Assembly (NCBI RefSeq): GCF_001990485.1
Contig: NZ_LBFC01000018.1
Location: forward strand, 62,001-126,000
Direction: 5' to 3'
DNA: 64,000 bases
Source: Thermosipho affectus
GTDB taxonomy: Bacteria > Thermotogota > Thermotogae > Thermotogales > Fervidobacteriaceae
The notes below the pieces were generated by a model. The model did not search any database. It saw nothing but the letters and a program-made list of their open reading frames with translations, and was not told the DNA's origin. How positions within the stretch are numbered: position 1 is the stretch's first letter; the number at the start of each line of letters is the position of its first letter. Below, one piece after another: positions 1-7,357 of the stretch. Position numbers and translations under genes: made by a program.

Positions 1-522
1 AAAGAGATTCATTAGTTGTTTTCTGGCAGGTTTTTGCATATAGCTTACTCTTACCATGAATACTTTTACTTTCAATCCAAATTTTAATCCCGCATATGAA
101 AGTGCACTTCCCCATTGACCGGCACCTGTTTCTGTATAAAGGGTTTTAGTGCCAGAAATCTTGTTGTAATATGCTTGTGCAAGTGCGGTATTTGTCTTGT
201 GACTACCTGTAGGACTTACTCCTTCGTATTTGTAGTAAATCTTTGCAGGAGTCTCTAAATATCTTTCGAGAAAAGTTGCTCTGATTAATGGAGTTGGTCT
301 AAAAACATAGTATTCATTTAATACTTCTTCTGGGATTTCAATAAATCTCTTATCTGAAACTTCTTGTTCCAATAACGGTTGTGGGAATGTTTTTAATAGT
401 TTTTCTGGAGTCATTGGTTTGTTTGTCTCTGGATCAAGAGGTGGATCAAGCTTAAACGGTAAATCTGCAAGTACGTTGTACCAACTTTTTGGAACTTCCT
501 GAAGATGTACATATTTTCTCAT
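1..522 (-). CDS. trpB2: Tryptophan synthase beta chain, TrpB2 type (5' part, cut by window edge)
   Basis: PLP enzyme that joins indole and serine to make tryptophan. The first 174 codons are present; the rest lies outside the window. The motif GVSPTGSHKTNTA contains the PLP-binding lysine, and GAGQWGSALSYAG follows it. The long N-terminus with KLDPPLDPET is typical of the TrpB2 branch rather than the TrpB1 partner of TrpA. ATG at 522 follows a GGAGGG ribosome site. It is the first gene after the trp leader and attenuator at 545-758, so it should be expressed when tryptophanyl-tRNA is scarce. Whether other trp genes follow cannot be seen. Confidence 0.93.
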   Translation of the reverse strand, partial: MRKYVHLQEVPKSWYNVLADLPFKLDPPLDPETNKPMTPEKLLKTFPQPLLEQEVSDKRFIEIPEEVLNEYYVFRPTPLIRATFLERYLETPAKIYYKYEGVSPTGSHKTNTALAQAYYNKISGTKTLYTETGAGQWGSALSYAGLKFGLKVKVFMVRVSYMQKPARKQLMNLF

Positions 523-544
523 TTCTATCCCTCCTTAATATAAT

Positions 545-573
545 AAAAAATGCCGGGCAGATAATGCCCGGCA
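545..573 (-). terminator. Attenuator terminator before trpB2
   Basis: A perfect 9-bp stem, TGCCGGGCA/TGCCCGGCA (573-565 and 559-551), with a 5-base loop, followed on the minus strand by six T residues. It lies between the leader peptide and trpB2, so it ends transcription when tryptophan is sufficient. Confidence 0.92.
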
Positions 574-638
574 ATTGTCCTCTCAAGTATATTTTTACCA
601 CAACAAAGGTGGTGGACAATCGCCACTGTTCCACCACC
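551..638 (-). promoter_or_regulatory. trp attenuator with mutually exclusive hairpins
   Basis: Read on the minus strand. Arm 1 (638-630, the Trp codons) pairs over 9 bp with 616-608. Arm 2 (624-614) can instead pair with arm 3 (580-570) over 11 bp including one G-U. Arm 3 shares bases with the left arm of the terminator (573-565). Stalling on the Trp codons blocks arm 1, favours 2:3, and so prevents the 3:4 terminator. All pairings were read directly from the sequence; folding energies were not computed. Confidence 0.88.
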
Positions 639-696
639 AAACAAAGTTTTCACTTTTAAAATAGGTAAAATATTCTTTTGTCGATAATTTTTTCAT
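595..696 (-). CDS. trpL: trp leader peptide (33 aa) with three consecutive Trp codons
   Basis: Short ORF starting at ATG 696 after a GGTGAT ribosome site. The encoded peptide has Trp at positions 20-22 and 33, followed by a stop. The triple TGG lies in the first arm of a hairpin, and a terminator follows 22 bases after the stop codon. This is the classic design of ribosome-mediated trp attenuation: ribosome stalling at the Trp codons frees the antiterminator. The peptide itself probably has no function after synthesis. Confidence 0.88.
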   Translation of the reverse strand: MKKLSTKEYFTYFKSENFVWWWNSGDCPPPLLW

Positions 697-729
697 AATA
701 TCACCAACTGTTAATTTTTTCTTTCTATT

Positions 730-758
730 ATTTTAATATAAAGAAGCGATATTGTCAA
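730..758 (-). promoter_or_regulatory. trp promoter (TTGACA-17-TAAAAT)
   Basis: On the minus strand TTGACA (758-753) is separated by 17 bases from TAAAAT (735-730). A start near 723 would give a leader of about 200 bases before trpB2 that includes the whole leader peptide. Confidence 0.75.
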
Positions 759-815
759 TTAATTTCAGATTCTGTTCAAAAAACAAAGAGATATAAAACA
801 AATAGGCATATAGAG

Positions 816-1042
816 CTATGAACTAAATATATTCGAATAACAAAGTATCTTGCACAAAATTAAATAAAAAATTATTTGGAATAACTCTATCAAGTTGTAC
901 AATATAATTCTTACATATACACGCAGTTTTGGTGTTTTAAATAAAAAAGTTCTATCTCCGAATATGTTTTTCACTATTCCTATTATCTGTTCTATTCTGT
1001 ACTTGATTTTTTAATAATTTTCTTTGATTTTTGTACACACAC
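816..1042 (-). pseudogene. C-terminal remnant of a DDE transposase (IS fragment)
   Basis: Minus-strand translation ending at the stop 818-816 reads KYRIEQIIGIVKNIFGDR and then VRIILYNLIEL, which resembles the C-terminal end of IS4/IS5-type transposases. One in-frame TAA interrupts it just upstream (after KIKENY). The reading frame then runs into an (AC)6 run at 1035-1046 and the first CRISPR repeat at 1053. No start, catalytic core or terminal inverted repeats remain nearby. The IS family assignment is uncertain and rests on motif memory. Confidence 0.6.
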
Positions 1043-1052
1043 ACACAATGAA

Positions 1053-1432
1053 GTTTCCATTCCTCATAGGTATGTTCTAAACGAAAAATGGCTTGCAGAA
1101 GAAAATGTCAAAGCTATAAATATTGCGTTTCCATTCCTCATAGGTATGTTCTAAACAAAAAAAATCTCGCTCCCAGATGGGAGCGAAGAAATTTTAAGTT
1201 TCCATTCCTCATAGGTATGTTCTAAACCACAAAAAAACAGATAATGAAATTATAGAAATGTTAGCTGGGTTTCCATTCCTCATAGGTATGTTCTAAACAA
1301 AATACAATAGACGATGAAATATATCGAACAATAAAAGTTTCCATTCCTCATAGGTATGTTCTAAACGAAATAGAAGAATTACTATATATTCTTCTGTTTC
1401 CAGTTTCCATTCCTCATAGGTATGTTCTAAAC
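1053..1432 (-). CRISPR. CRISPR array, six identical 30-bp repeats, five spacers
   Basis: Repeats start at 1053, 1127, 1198, 1269, 1337 and 1403 and are identical. On the plus strand each begins GTTTCCATTCCTCATAGG and ends TGTTCTAAAC. Spacers are 44, 41, 41, 38 and 36 bp. In the reverse orientation the repeat begins GTTTAGAAC and ends GAATGGAAAC. That resembles Thermotogales type I/III repeats whose last eight bases form the crRNA handle, so transcription from the 1433 side is likely. No cas genes lie in this window. Confidence 0.97.
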
Positions 1433-2220
1433 CCAATTAAAAATCTCATAAATTATTATAAACCACATTATTTTCGTTTTGATTAACTGGAAGTTACTCG
1501 AAAGTAAACACGTTATTTTAAGCCATATACAAGCTTTTTTGTTAACGGAAAAGGTCATCGAATATTCCTTATATTTTTCGTCTTAACCCAAACGTTACAA
1601 TTAGTTACAATTGATATTTTATTAAACAAGGTATTTTTGATGAGTTTGTGTAAATGGAAAACCTATTAGTTAATTTATTTTTATTTGTTTATAATTAACA
1701 AATTATATTAAATATTATTTTATTTTATATTACATAATTTTATGTTTTATTCATAACGAATGATATTTTCTATTTAATAAAAGAAAATACAGTGTTTAAT
1801 ATAAAATAATATAATTATAATATTATAATAATTTAACTATATATTCTTCACGTAAATAAAATACATGATTAATCATAGAAAATTAAACTTAATATAATTA
1901 AAAATAATGAAAAAATTATTGTTGAAAGACAAAAATGAAAGGTAGGAAATTTATAACATACAAATACGATGTTATATGGTTAGATAAATACACATGATCA
2001 AAAGGAATGAAGGAAGTGATAAAGAGGAAAAAATGATAAAAAAAGATCCAAGTTAGATAGAGTTTATTTTTGTTTTGAGATGGATTTTTTCGCGTTTTAT
2101 CTATTTATTTTGTTTTATCATAAATTTGAGATTTTTGAAATGGACTGATTAAATTTTGGAGGATCAAAAAGCGAAAATAATTTGTTTTACTAACTAATTT
2201 GATGTTATAATATGTTTAAA
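1433..2220. other. Gene-free AT-rich stretch; possible CRISPR leader side
   Basis: About 790 bases with no credible gene. The part next to the array (1433 to about 1700) is the presumed leader if the array is transcribed on the minus strand. Further on, 1930-2010 has short coding-like pieces broken by stops, as expected of decayed DNA. No RNA gene or further repeat unit was recognised. Confidence 0.5.
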
Positions 2221-2500
2221 AAGGTGAAATGGTAATATATTCTTTGACTGTACCTTACATGGAAAAGCTTGCTGTTGTTTTTGTTAAGTAACTTTGTAAA
2301 AAAGTATTGATATGTATGTAGTTGGATAATCTGTGAAAATACATGATATAGAAGTATTGGAATTTGTGGGATTTAATTCTTTTCTTGTAGTAGTAGATGA
2401 AAATGCTAAAACTACAATGTAAAAAATGGTATATCTAATACACTTGCAATTGTTGGTGAAAATCGAGAAATTCCAATTAATAATAATTTGTATGTGAGAG
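2193..2500 (+). pseudogene. Probable decayed gene, function unknown
   Basis: A TATAAT-like box near 2205 is followed by AAGGTGAA and an ATG at 2229 that opens MVIYSLTVPYMEKLAVVFVK before a stop. Further coding-like pieces follow in other frames: EVLEFVGFNSFLVVVDENAK, then NTLAIVGENREIPINNN, each ended by stops. The series suggests a former gene with several frameshifts, but no family was recognised. Chance peptides in AT-rich DNA remain possible. Confidence 0.3.
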
Positions 2501-2516
2501 TTAGGAGGGAAAGGTT

Positions 2517-3125
2517 GTGAAAGTACTAATCACAGGATTTGAACCATTCAACAAAGAAAAGATAAATCCTTCATATGAGGCGTTAAAGAAATTACCCGGA
2601 GAAATAGAAGGTATAAAGGTTGTAAAGGCACAAGTTCCAACGGTTTTTAGAAAGAGTATAGAAGAAATTGAGCGATTAATTATTAGAGAAAAGCCAGATA
2701 TTGTAATTTGTGTTGGGCAGGCGGGTGGAAGAAGCAAAATTACAATAGAACGTGTTGCGATCAACATTGATGATGCAAATATTCCAGACAATATGGGAAA
2801 TAAACCAGAAGATGAAAAAATTTTTGAAGATGGAGAAAACGCCTATTTTTCAAATTTACCTATTAAGCACATGATAGAGAGTATAAAAAAATGTAATATT
2901 CCCGCAGATATAAGTAATTCCGCTGGAACTTATGTATGCAACCACATTTTATATGGATTATTGTACCTTATAAATAAAAAATATCCACATATAAAAGGTG
3001 GATTTATACATGTACCATATGCACACGAACAAGTAATAGAAAAGAAAAACGTGCCAAGTATGTCCATTGATGATATTGCAAAGGCCTTGTACTGTGCTAT
3101 TAAAAGTCTAAAAGTTGTCCTTTAA
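2517..3125 (+). CDS. pcp: Pyrrolidone-carboxylate peptidase (pyroglutamyl peptidase I)
   Basis: Cytosolic cysteine peptidase of family C15 that removes N-terminal pyroglutamate from peptides. At 202 aa it has the usual length. The catalytic triad is visible: Glu79 (ITIERVAIN), Cys141 (SAGTYVCNH) and His165 ([10 protein letters not shown]). The N-terminal ITGFEPF is characteristic. GTG start at 2517 has AGGAGG at 2503-2508. The 3' end overlaps the convergent phzF-like gene by 26 bases. Probably a single-gene transcript. Confidence 0.95.
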   Translation: MKVLITGFEPFNKEKINPSYEALKKLPGEIEGIKVVKAQVPTVFRKSIEEIERLIIREKPDIVICVGQAGGRSKITIERVAINIDDANIPDNMGNKPEDEKIFEDGENAYFSNLPIKHMIESIKKCNIPADISNSAGTYVCNHILYGLLYLINKKYPHIKGGFIHVPYAHEQVIEKKNVPSMSIDDIAKALYCAIKSLKVVL

Positions 3126-3921
3126 AGATTATCTTGGCTGTTCCACCAACTTTAATTTTTCCATCGAAAGTTACAAATATTTCTGATTTTCTGTTTAAAG
3201 ATTCACCTTGGATTATTTTATACACCTTATCTTTCTTAACTATATTGTGTTTATAAAGGTAATAAAAAAGGGCGCCATTTGCAGTGCCTGTGGCGGCCTC
3301 TTCATTTATTCCATAAAGTGGAGCAAAATTCCTCGTATTGCAAAGTCCATTACTTTCATCTAATGTAAAGACGTGAAAGCTTGCAACATCATTAAATCGT
3401 TTCATATATTCCAAATCTGGGTTAATATTTAACAAAATTTTCTTTGATTTTACAGGTACTATAAGATCCCAAAGACCTGTAAATGCTTTTTGTACTGGAA
3501 GCGTATCAAAATCATCAACAGATATGTTTAAAACTTTGGAAATCTTTTCTTTTTCAATAGTTTCTCCTAATTTTGGCTGAGCTTGTTCCATGAATATTTT
3601 TTCCTCAGAAATGTAGATATTTAATTTTCCTGCCTTTGTATGCAGTAAAACTTTCTTTGATTCTAAAAGTTTTAAGTGATGTAAAACGTAAAAAGTTGCA
3701 ATTGTGGCATGTCCACAGAGATCAATTTCACTTACAGGTGTAAAATATTCAATAAAAAATTCTTTTCTTTTTTTCAAAACAAACGAAGTTTCAGAAAAAC
3801 CTATTTCTTTTGCTATATTTTGTTTGAGTTTTTTTGGAATTTCTTTATCTAGTAGAACCACACCTGCGGGATTACCCTTAAAAGGTTCATTTGTAAATGC
3901 ATCAACTATGAAAAAATTCAA
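3100..3921 (-). CDS. PhzF-family isomerase/epimerase-like protein
   Basis: A 273-aa member of the PhzF/diaminopimelate-epimerase fold family. The N-terminus [17 protein letters not shown] and GFSETSFV carry the conserved active-site Glu region; DLCGHATIA and the later [16 protein letters not shown] are also family hallmarks. The substrate is unknown; members act on small ring or amino-acid substrates, and no phenazine genes are here. TTG start at 3921 follows GAGGTGAT. It lies four bases after the peroxiredoxin gene and is probably co-transcribed with it. Confidence 0.88.
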   Translation of the reverse strand: MNFFIVDAFTNEPFKGNPAGVVLLDKEIPKKLKQNIAKEIGFSETSFVLKKRKEFFIEYFTPVSEIDLCGHATIATFYVLHHLKLLESKKVLLHTKAGKLNIYISEEKIFMEQAQPKLGETIEKEKISKVLNISVDDFDTLPVQKAFTGLWDLIVPVKSKKILLNINPDLEYMKRFNDVASFHVFTLDESNGLCNTRNFAPLYGINEEAATGTANGALFYYLYKHNIVKKDKVYKIIQGESLNRKSEIFVTFDGKIKVGGTAKIIFKGQLLDF

Positions 3922-3925
3922 AGTA

Positions 3926-4390
3926 TCACCTCGTCAATATCTTTTCGATTTCCTCGTATGGAGGTTCTTTTCCGGGATCATCAGAAACCCAATCGTAAAT
4001 AATTTTACCACTTTCGTCGATGATATATACAGCTCTTTTAGAAACTGTGTAATTTTCGATATCTATAAAGTTTTTGTGTACGCCTCCATATTTTTCAGAT
4101 ACTTTTCCACCAAAATCTGAAAGAAGTGTGAAGTTTAACCTATTTTTTTCCGCAAATGCCTTGTTTGAAAATGGGGTATCTACACTTATTCCAAATACTT
4201 TTGCATTTAAATTATTAAACTTTGCTATTATGTCTCTAAATGAGCAAAGCTCTTTTTCACACACACTTGTGAAAGCACCTGGATAAAATACAAGCACTAT
4301 TTTTTCTCCTATTTCATTTGAAAGCTTTACCTTGTTTAAATTTGTATCTACAAGTTCAAAGTCAACGTATGTATCACCTTTTTTTAACAT
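3926..4390 (-). CDS. Peroxiredoxin, AhpE/Bcp-like, with two Cys
   Basis: Thiol peroxidase, 154 aa, reducing hydrogen and organic peroxides in the cytoplasm. The active-site stretch YPGAFTSVCEKELCSF has the peroxidatic Cys44 in the P-x3-T/S-x2-C pattern and a second Cys49 that could resolve the sulfenic acid. ATG at 4390 was chosen because GGGGTGAT sits 5 bases upstream; a GTG at 4399 lies inside that ribosome site. First gene of a two-gene minus-strand operon with the PhzF-like gene. A PerR-like palindrome overlaps its promoter. Confidence 0.92.
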   Translation of the reverse strand: MLKKGDTYVDFELVDTNLNKVKLSNEIGEKIVLVFYPGAFTSVCEKELCSFRDIIAKFNNLNAKVFGISVDTPFSNKAFAEKNRLNFTLLSDFGGKVSEKYGGVHKNFIDIENYTVSKRAVYIIDESGKIIYDWVSDDPGKEPPYEEIEKILTR

Positions 4391-4423
4391 AAAAATCACC
4401 CCTTGAATTAGTTTAGACTTAGT

Positions 4424-4438
4424 ACATAATCATTATAC
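4424..4438. promoter_or_regulatory. PerR-like box overlapping the peroxiredoxin -10
   Basis: ACATAATCATTATAC matches 12 of 14 defined positions of the PerR consensus TTATAATNATTATAA. It overlaps the minus-strand -10 (TATAAT, 4437-4432); the -35 TTGCTT is at 4460-4455 with a 17-base spacer. Such placement would repress transcription until the regulator is oxidised. No perR gene is in the window. Confidence 0.5.
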
Positions 4439-4466
4439 TACAAATTTAATTAAAAAGCAAAAGTGG

Positions 4467-4472
4467 TATAAT
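4467..4472 (+). promoter_or_regulatory. -10 box for the CoA-binding protein/phosphohexomutase operon
   Basis: TATAAT 20 bases before the ATG at 4492, with AGGAGG between. The -35 is weak (AT-rich around 4444-4449). It is divergent to the peroxiredoxin promoter. Confidence 0.55.
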
Positions 4473-4491
4473 ATATCCAGGAGGGGTAGAT

Positions 4492-4866
4492 ATGGTAGAT
4501 TTAAACAAGGTGAAAAAAATAGCTCTAGTTGGTGCGACTACAAATAAAGAAAAATTTGGTTATATTATTTTGAAAGATCTAATAAATAAAGGATTTGAAG
4601 TTATACCTGTAACACCAAAATATGAAGAAATAGAAGGAATAAAAGTTGCAAAAACAATTAAAGAATTGGAAGAAGATGTGGATTTAATAGTTTTTGTTGT
4701 GCCCCCTAAGGTAGGAGCTGTTGTCACTAAAGAGGTTTTAGAACGTGGGTTTAAAAATCTTTGGTACCAACCGGGAGCGTATTCTAGTGAAATTGAAGAA
4801 ATTTTAAAGCAAAGTGGTGTAGAGGTAGTACGTGGAAGATGTATAATGGTTGAGACTAGGAGGTGA
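4492..4866 (+). CDS. CoA-binding domain protein (YccU-like)
   Basis: A 124-aa single-domain Rossmann-type protein. KKIALVGATTNKEKFGY at the N-terminus is the nucleotide-binding start of the CoA_binding domain seen in succinyl-CoA synthetase alpha. IVFVVPPKVGAVVTKEVLERG and the late RGRCIMVE match the stand-alone YccU family, where the Cys is conserved. The cellular role is unknown. ATG with AGGAGG in front. It lies four bases before the phosphohexomutase gene, so the two are co-transcribed. Confidence 0.88.
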   Translation: MVDLNKVKKIALVGATTNKEKFGYIILKDLINKGFEVIPVTPKYEEIEGIKVAKTIKELEEDVDLIVFVVPPKVGAVVTKEVLERGFKNLWYQPGAYSSEIEEILKQSGVEVVRGRCIMVETRR

Positions 4867-4870
4867 GATT

Positions 4871-6586
4871 GTGCATTACATGGAAGAATACAAAAGGTGG
4901 CTTGAAAGTCCGTATATTGATGAGGAAACAAAAAAAGAACTTTATGAGATAAAAGACAACGAGGAGGAGATAAAAGAGAGGTTTTTCAAGGATTTAGAAT
5001 TTGGAACAGCAGGTTTAAGGGGAAAAATAGGATCAGGAACTAATAGAATGAATAAATACGTTATTGCAAGAGCCACACAAGGTCTTGCAGACTTTATAAA
5101 CTCTAAAGGCGAAGATAGGGCAAAAAGGGGAGTTGTCATTGCCTACGATGTAAGACATTATTCGAAAGAATTTGCAAGGGAAGCAGCAAGTGTACTTGCT
5201 GGAAACGGAATTAAAGTGTACATTTTTGATGATATAAGACCTACACCAGAACTTTCTTTTGCAGTTAGATATTTAAATGCAACTGCGGGTATAGTTATCA
5301 CCGCAAGTCACAATCCTCCAGAATATAATGGTTACAAAGTGTATTGGGATAAAGGTTCACAAATTTTAGATGATGTTGCAATACCAGTTCAAAACAATAT
5401 AAAGGCATTAAAAAATTTTGGAATGATAAAGAGAATACCTTTTGAAGAAGGATTAAACAAATTGATCCATATAATCGGAAAAGAAGTGGATGAAGAATAC
5501 TACAAAAAAGTGTTATCACTTGCTCTAAACGAAGATATAGATAAAGATATAAAAATAGTTTACACACCACTAAACGGTACAGGTAATATACCGGTGCGTC
5601 ATGTATTAAAAGAAAGAGGTTTCAAAAATGTTTTTGTGGTGAAAGAACAAGAATTGCCTGATCCAGATTTTACGACAGTTGGGTATCCAAATCCAGAAGA
5701 TATAAAGGCGTTTGAGTTGGCACTTAAGCTTGCAAGGGAAAAGGATGCAGATTTAATAATTGCAACTGATCCAGATTGTGATAGACTTGCCGTTATGGTA
5801 AAGTACAATGATCAATACGTGGCATTAAATGGAAACCAAACGGGTGCTATTTTGATTCAATATCTTTTATCTCAAAGAAAAGAAAAGCAACTTCTTTCGG
5901 ATAAAAGCGTTATAATAAAATCCATTGTTACCGGTAATTTGGGAAAGTTAATTGCAAAAGAGTACAACGTAGAAACATTTGAAACACTTACAGGATTTAA
6001 AAATATATGTGGACTTGAAAATGAATTGGAAAAAGAGGGGTATCAATTTGAATTTGGGTATGAAGAAAGTATAGGTTTTGTCACGGGAAATTTTGTAAGG
6101 GATAAAGATGGTGTAATATCTGCAATGATGCTTTCAGAAGCAGCGGGATATTACAAAAAATTTGGAAGAACATTGGTAGATGTCTTAAACGAGTTATACG
6201 AAAAGTACGGTTATTACCTGGAGAATAATTTTTCGCTTATATACGAAGGTATAGAAGGTATGGAAAAAATTTCAAAAATTATGGAATTTTACAGAAAGAG
6301 TTTTCCAAAAGAAATTGGAAATTTAAAAGTCAAAAGTTATATAGATTATTTAGATGGGAATATTTACGATATAGATGGAAATGTAATTGGAAAGGTAGAG
6401 AGAATACCATCTTCAAATGTGTTGAGATTTTTCTTTGATGATGGTAGTTGGTATGCAATTAGGCCTTCTGGTACGGAGCCCAAACTTAAAGTGTATATTT
6501 ACTCATTTGCAAGGACACGTGATGAATCTGAAAAAAAGTTAGAATTGATTGAATCTGAATTTAGGAAAATAATTGAAAAAATATGA
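4871..6586 (+). CDS. Phosphoglucomutase/phosphomannomutase
   Basis: Alpha-D-phosphohexomutase interconverting hexose 1- and 6-phosphates, 571 aa. Four family motifs are present: the phosphoserine loop TASHNPPEYNG (Ser146), the metal loop DPDCDR (302-307), the sugar loop GYEESIG, and the phosphate loop RPSGTEPK near the C-terminus. The length and FGTAGLRGKIG match the PgcA-type enzymes. GTG at 4871 was chosen since AGGAGGTGAG ends just upstream; a later ATG (4880) is possible. Hexose-phosphate specificity cannot be read from sequence. A terminator follows. Confidence 0.93.
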   Translation: MHYMEEYKRWLESPYIDEETKKELYEIKDNEEEIKERFFKDLEFGTAGLRGKIGSGTNRMNKYVIARATQGLADFINSKGEDRAKRGVVIAYDVRHYSKEFAREAASVLAGNGIKVYIFDDIRPTPELSFAVRYLNATAGIVITASHNPPEYNGYKVYWDKGSQILDDVAIPVQNNIKALKNFGMIKRIPFEEGLNKLIHIIGKEVDEEYYKKVLSLALNEDIDKDIKIVYTPLNGTGNIPVRHVLKERGFKNVFVVKEQELPDPDFTTVGYPNPEDIKAFELALKLAREKDADLIIATDPDCDRLAVMVKYNDQYVALNGNQTGAILIQYLLSQRKEKQLLSDKSVIIKSIVTGNLGKLIAKEYNVETFETLTGFKNICGLENELEKEGYQFEFGYEESIGFVTGNFVRDKDGVISAMMLSEAAGYYKKFGRTLVDVLNELYEKYGYYLENNFSLIYEGIEGMEKISKIMEFYRKSFPKEIGNLKVKSYIDYLDGNIYDIDGNVIGKVERIPSSNVLRFFFDDGSWYAIRPSGTEPKLKVYIYSFARTRDESEKKLELIESEFRKIIEKI

Positions 6587-6612
6587 AGCCTGGGGTATTC
6601 CCAGGCTTTTAT
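6587..6612 (+). terminator. Terminator after phosphohexomutase
   Basis: AGCCTGGG (6587-6594), loop GTATT, CCCAGGCT (6600-6607), then a T-rich run. It begins directly after the stop codon and only 22 bases before the next gene's ribosome site, so read-through may supply the Crp/Fnr gene. Confidence 0.88.
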
Positions 6613-6628
6613 TTTCGAGGTGATAGGT

Positions 6629-7297
6629 ATGCATCCGCTAATTGAAACGTTTTCAAAGATAGAAGTGTTTAAAAAATTAAAAATATCACAGATAGAAAGA
6701 TTAGTAAAAAATAGGGAGATCATTTTTAGAAGATATGAAAGAGGTGAATTAATAAAGGGAAGAGGAGAAAAAATAAATGAAGTAATGGTTTTAATGAGTG
6801 GTAAGGTACGTGGTGAGATGAACGATTTTAACGGGAAAAATCTCGTGGTTGAAGAAATAAAAGCCCCCAATTTTTTGGCTGTTAATATTTCTTTTTCCAG
6901 AGAAGCAATATTACCTGTGGATATAGTTTCCGAGGAAAGGTGTGAAGTTGCGTATTTGAAAAAGGAAAAAATATTTGAGCTTGCAAGTGAAAATATAGAT
7001 TTTTTAAAAGCTTTGGTGGAATTTTTGGGATCAAAGTTTTATTTTATATCTCAAAAACTTTGGTTTATAACTTTAAATAGTCTAAAGGAAAAAATATTGA
7101 TATATCTTGCATCAAAGTACAGTGGTGGTGAGGTTGTGGTTTTGGATAAGTCAATAGAACAGCTTTCACAGCTTTTTGGTTCAACAAGACCTGCACTTTC
7201 TAGGGCATTTTCGTTGCTTGAAAGTGAAGGAATAATTAGAAAAGAGGGAAATAAAATATACATATTGGATAAAGATGTAATAGATTTTTACGTGTAA
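6629..7297 (+). CDS. Crp/Fnr-family regulator, likely HcpR-like
   Basis: 222-aa regulator with an N-terminal cyclic-nucleotide-binding-type beta-roll (about 1-115), a dimer helix, and a C-terminal winged helix whose recognition segment reads SQLFGSTRPALSRAF (about 180-195). No Fnr-type Cys cluster is present (a single Cys), so no Fe-S sensor is expected. The next genes, a hemerythrin-PAS protein and hybrid cluster protein, are the typical targets of HcpR regulators of anaerobes, which respond to NO. ATG 6629 follows GAGGTGAT. No promoter of its own was found. Its stop codon overlaps the palindromic operator at 7293. Confidence 0.85.
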   Translation: MHPLIETFSKIEVFKKLKISQIERLVKNREIIFRRYERGELIKGRGEKINEVMVLMSGKVRGEMNDFNGKNLVVEEIKAPNFLAVNISFSREAILPVDIVSEERCEVAYLKKEKIFELASENIDFLKALVEFLGSKFYFISQKLWFITLNSLKEKILIYLASKYSGGEVVVLDKSIEQLSQLFGSTRPALSRAFSLLESEGIIRKEGNKIYILDKDVIDFYV

Positions 7298-7308
7298 CAT
7301 ATGTTACA
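7293..7308. promoter_or_regulatory. Perfect 16-bp palindrome, probable HcpR/Crp-type operator
   Basis: TGTAACATATGTTACA is an exact inverted repeat with half-sites typical of Crp/Fnr-family proteins. Its centre is 41.5 bases before the start expected from the -10 at 7330-7335, the position used by class II activators. It therefore probably serves for activation of the DUF438 and hcp genes by the upstream regulator. Confidence 0.75.
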
Positions 7309-7335
7309 GACAAAATGGTATAGGATTTGTATAAT
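7307..7335 (+). promoter_or_regulatory. Promoter of the DUF438-hcp operon
   Basis: TATAAT at 7330-7335 with a poor -35 (CAGACA at 7307-7312, 17-base spacer) that overlaps the palindrome. A weak -35 fits an activator-dependent promoter. Confidence 0.65.
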
Positions 7336-7357
7336 CAAGTTGAGAGGAGTTGAAAAT

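Noticed and set aside
452-640. 62-codon minus-strand frame overlapping the trp leader
   Set aside because: It runs through the terminator hairpin into the trpB2 start in another frame. The leader peptide with clear ribosome site and Trp codons explains this DNA better.
697-815. Possible T-box upstream of trpB2
   Set aside because: No T-box consensus (TGGNACCGCG type) or specifier loop; leader-peptide attenuation accounts for the arrangement.
1500-2200. cas genes near the CRISPR array
   Set aside because: No Cas1, Cas2, Cas3 or RAMP-like protein appears in any frame within the window.
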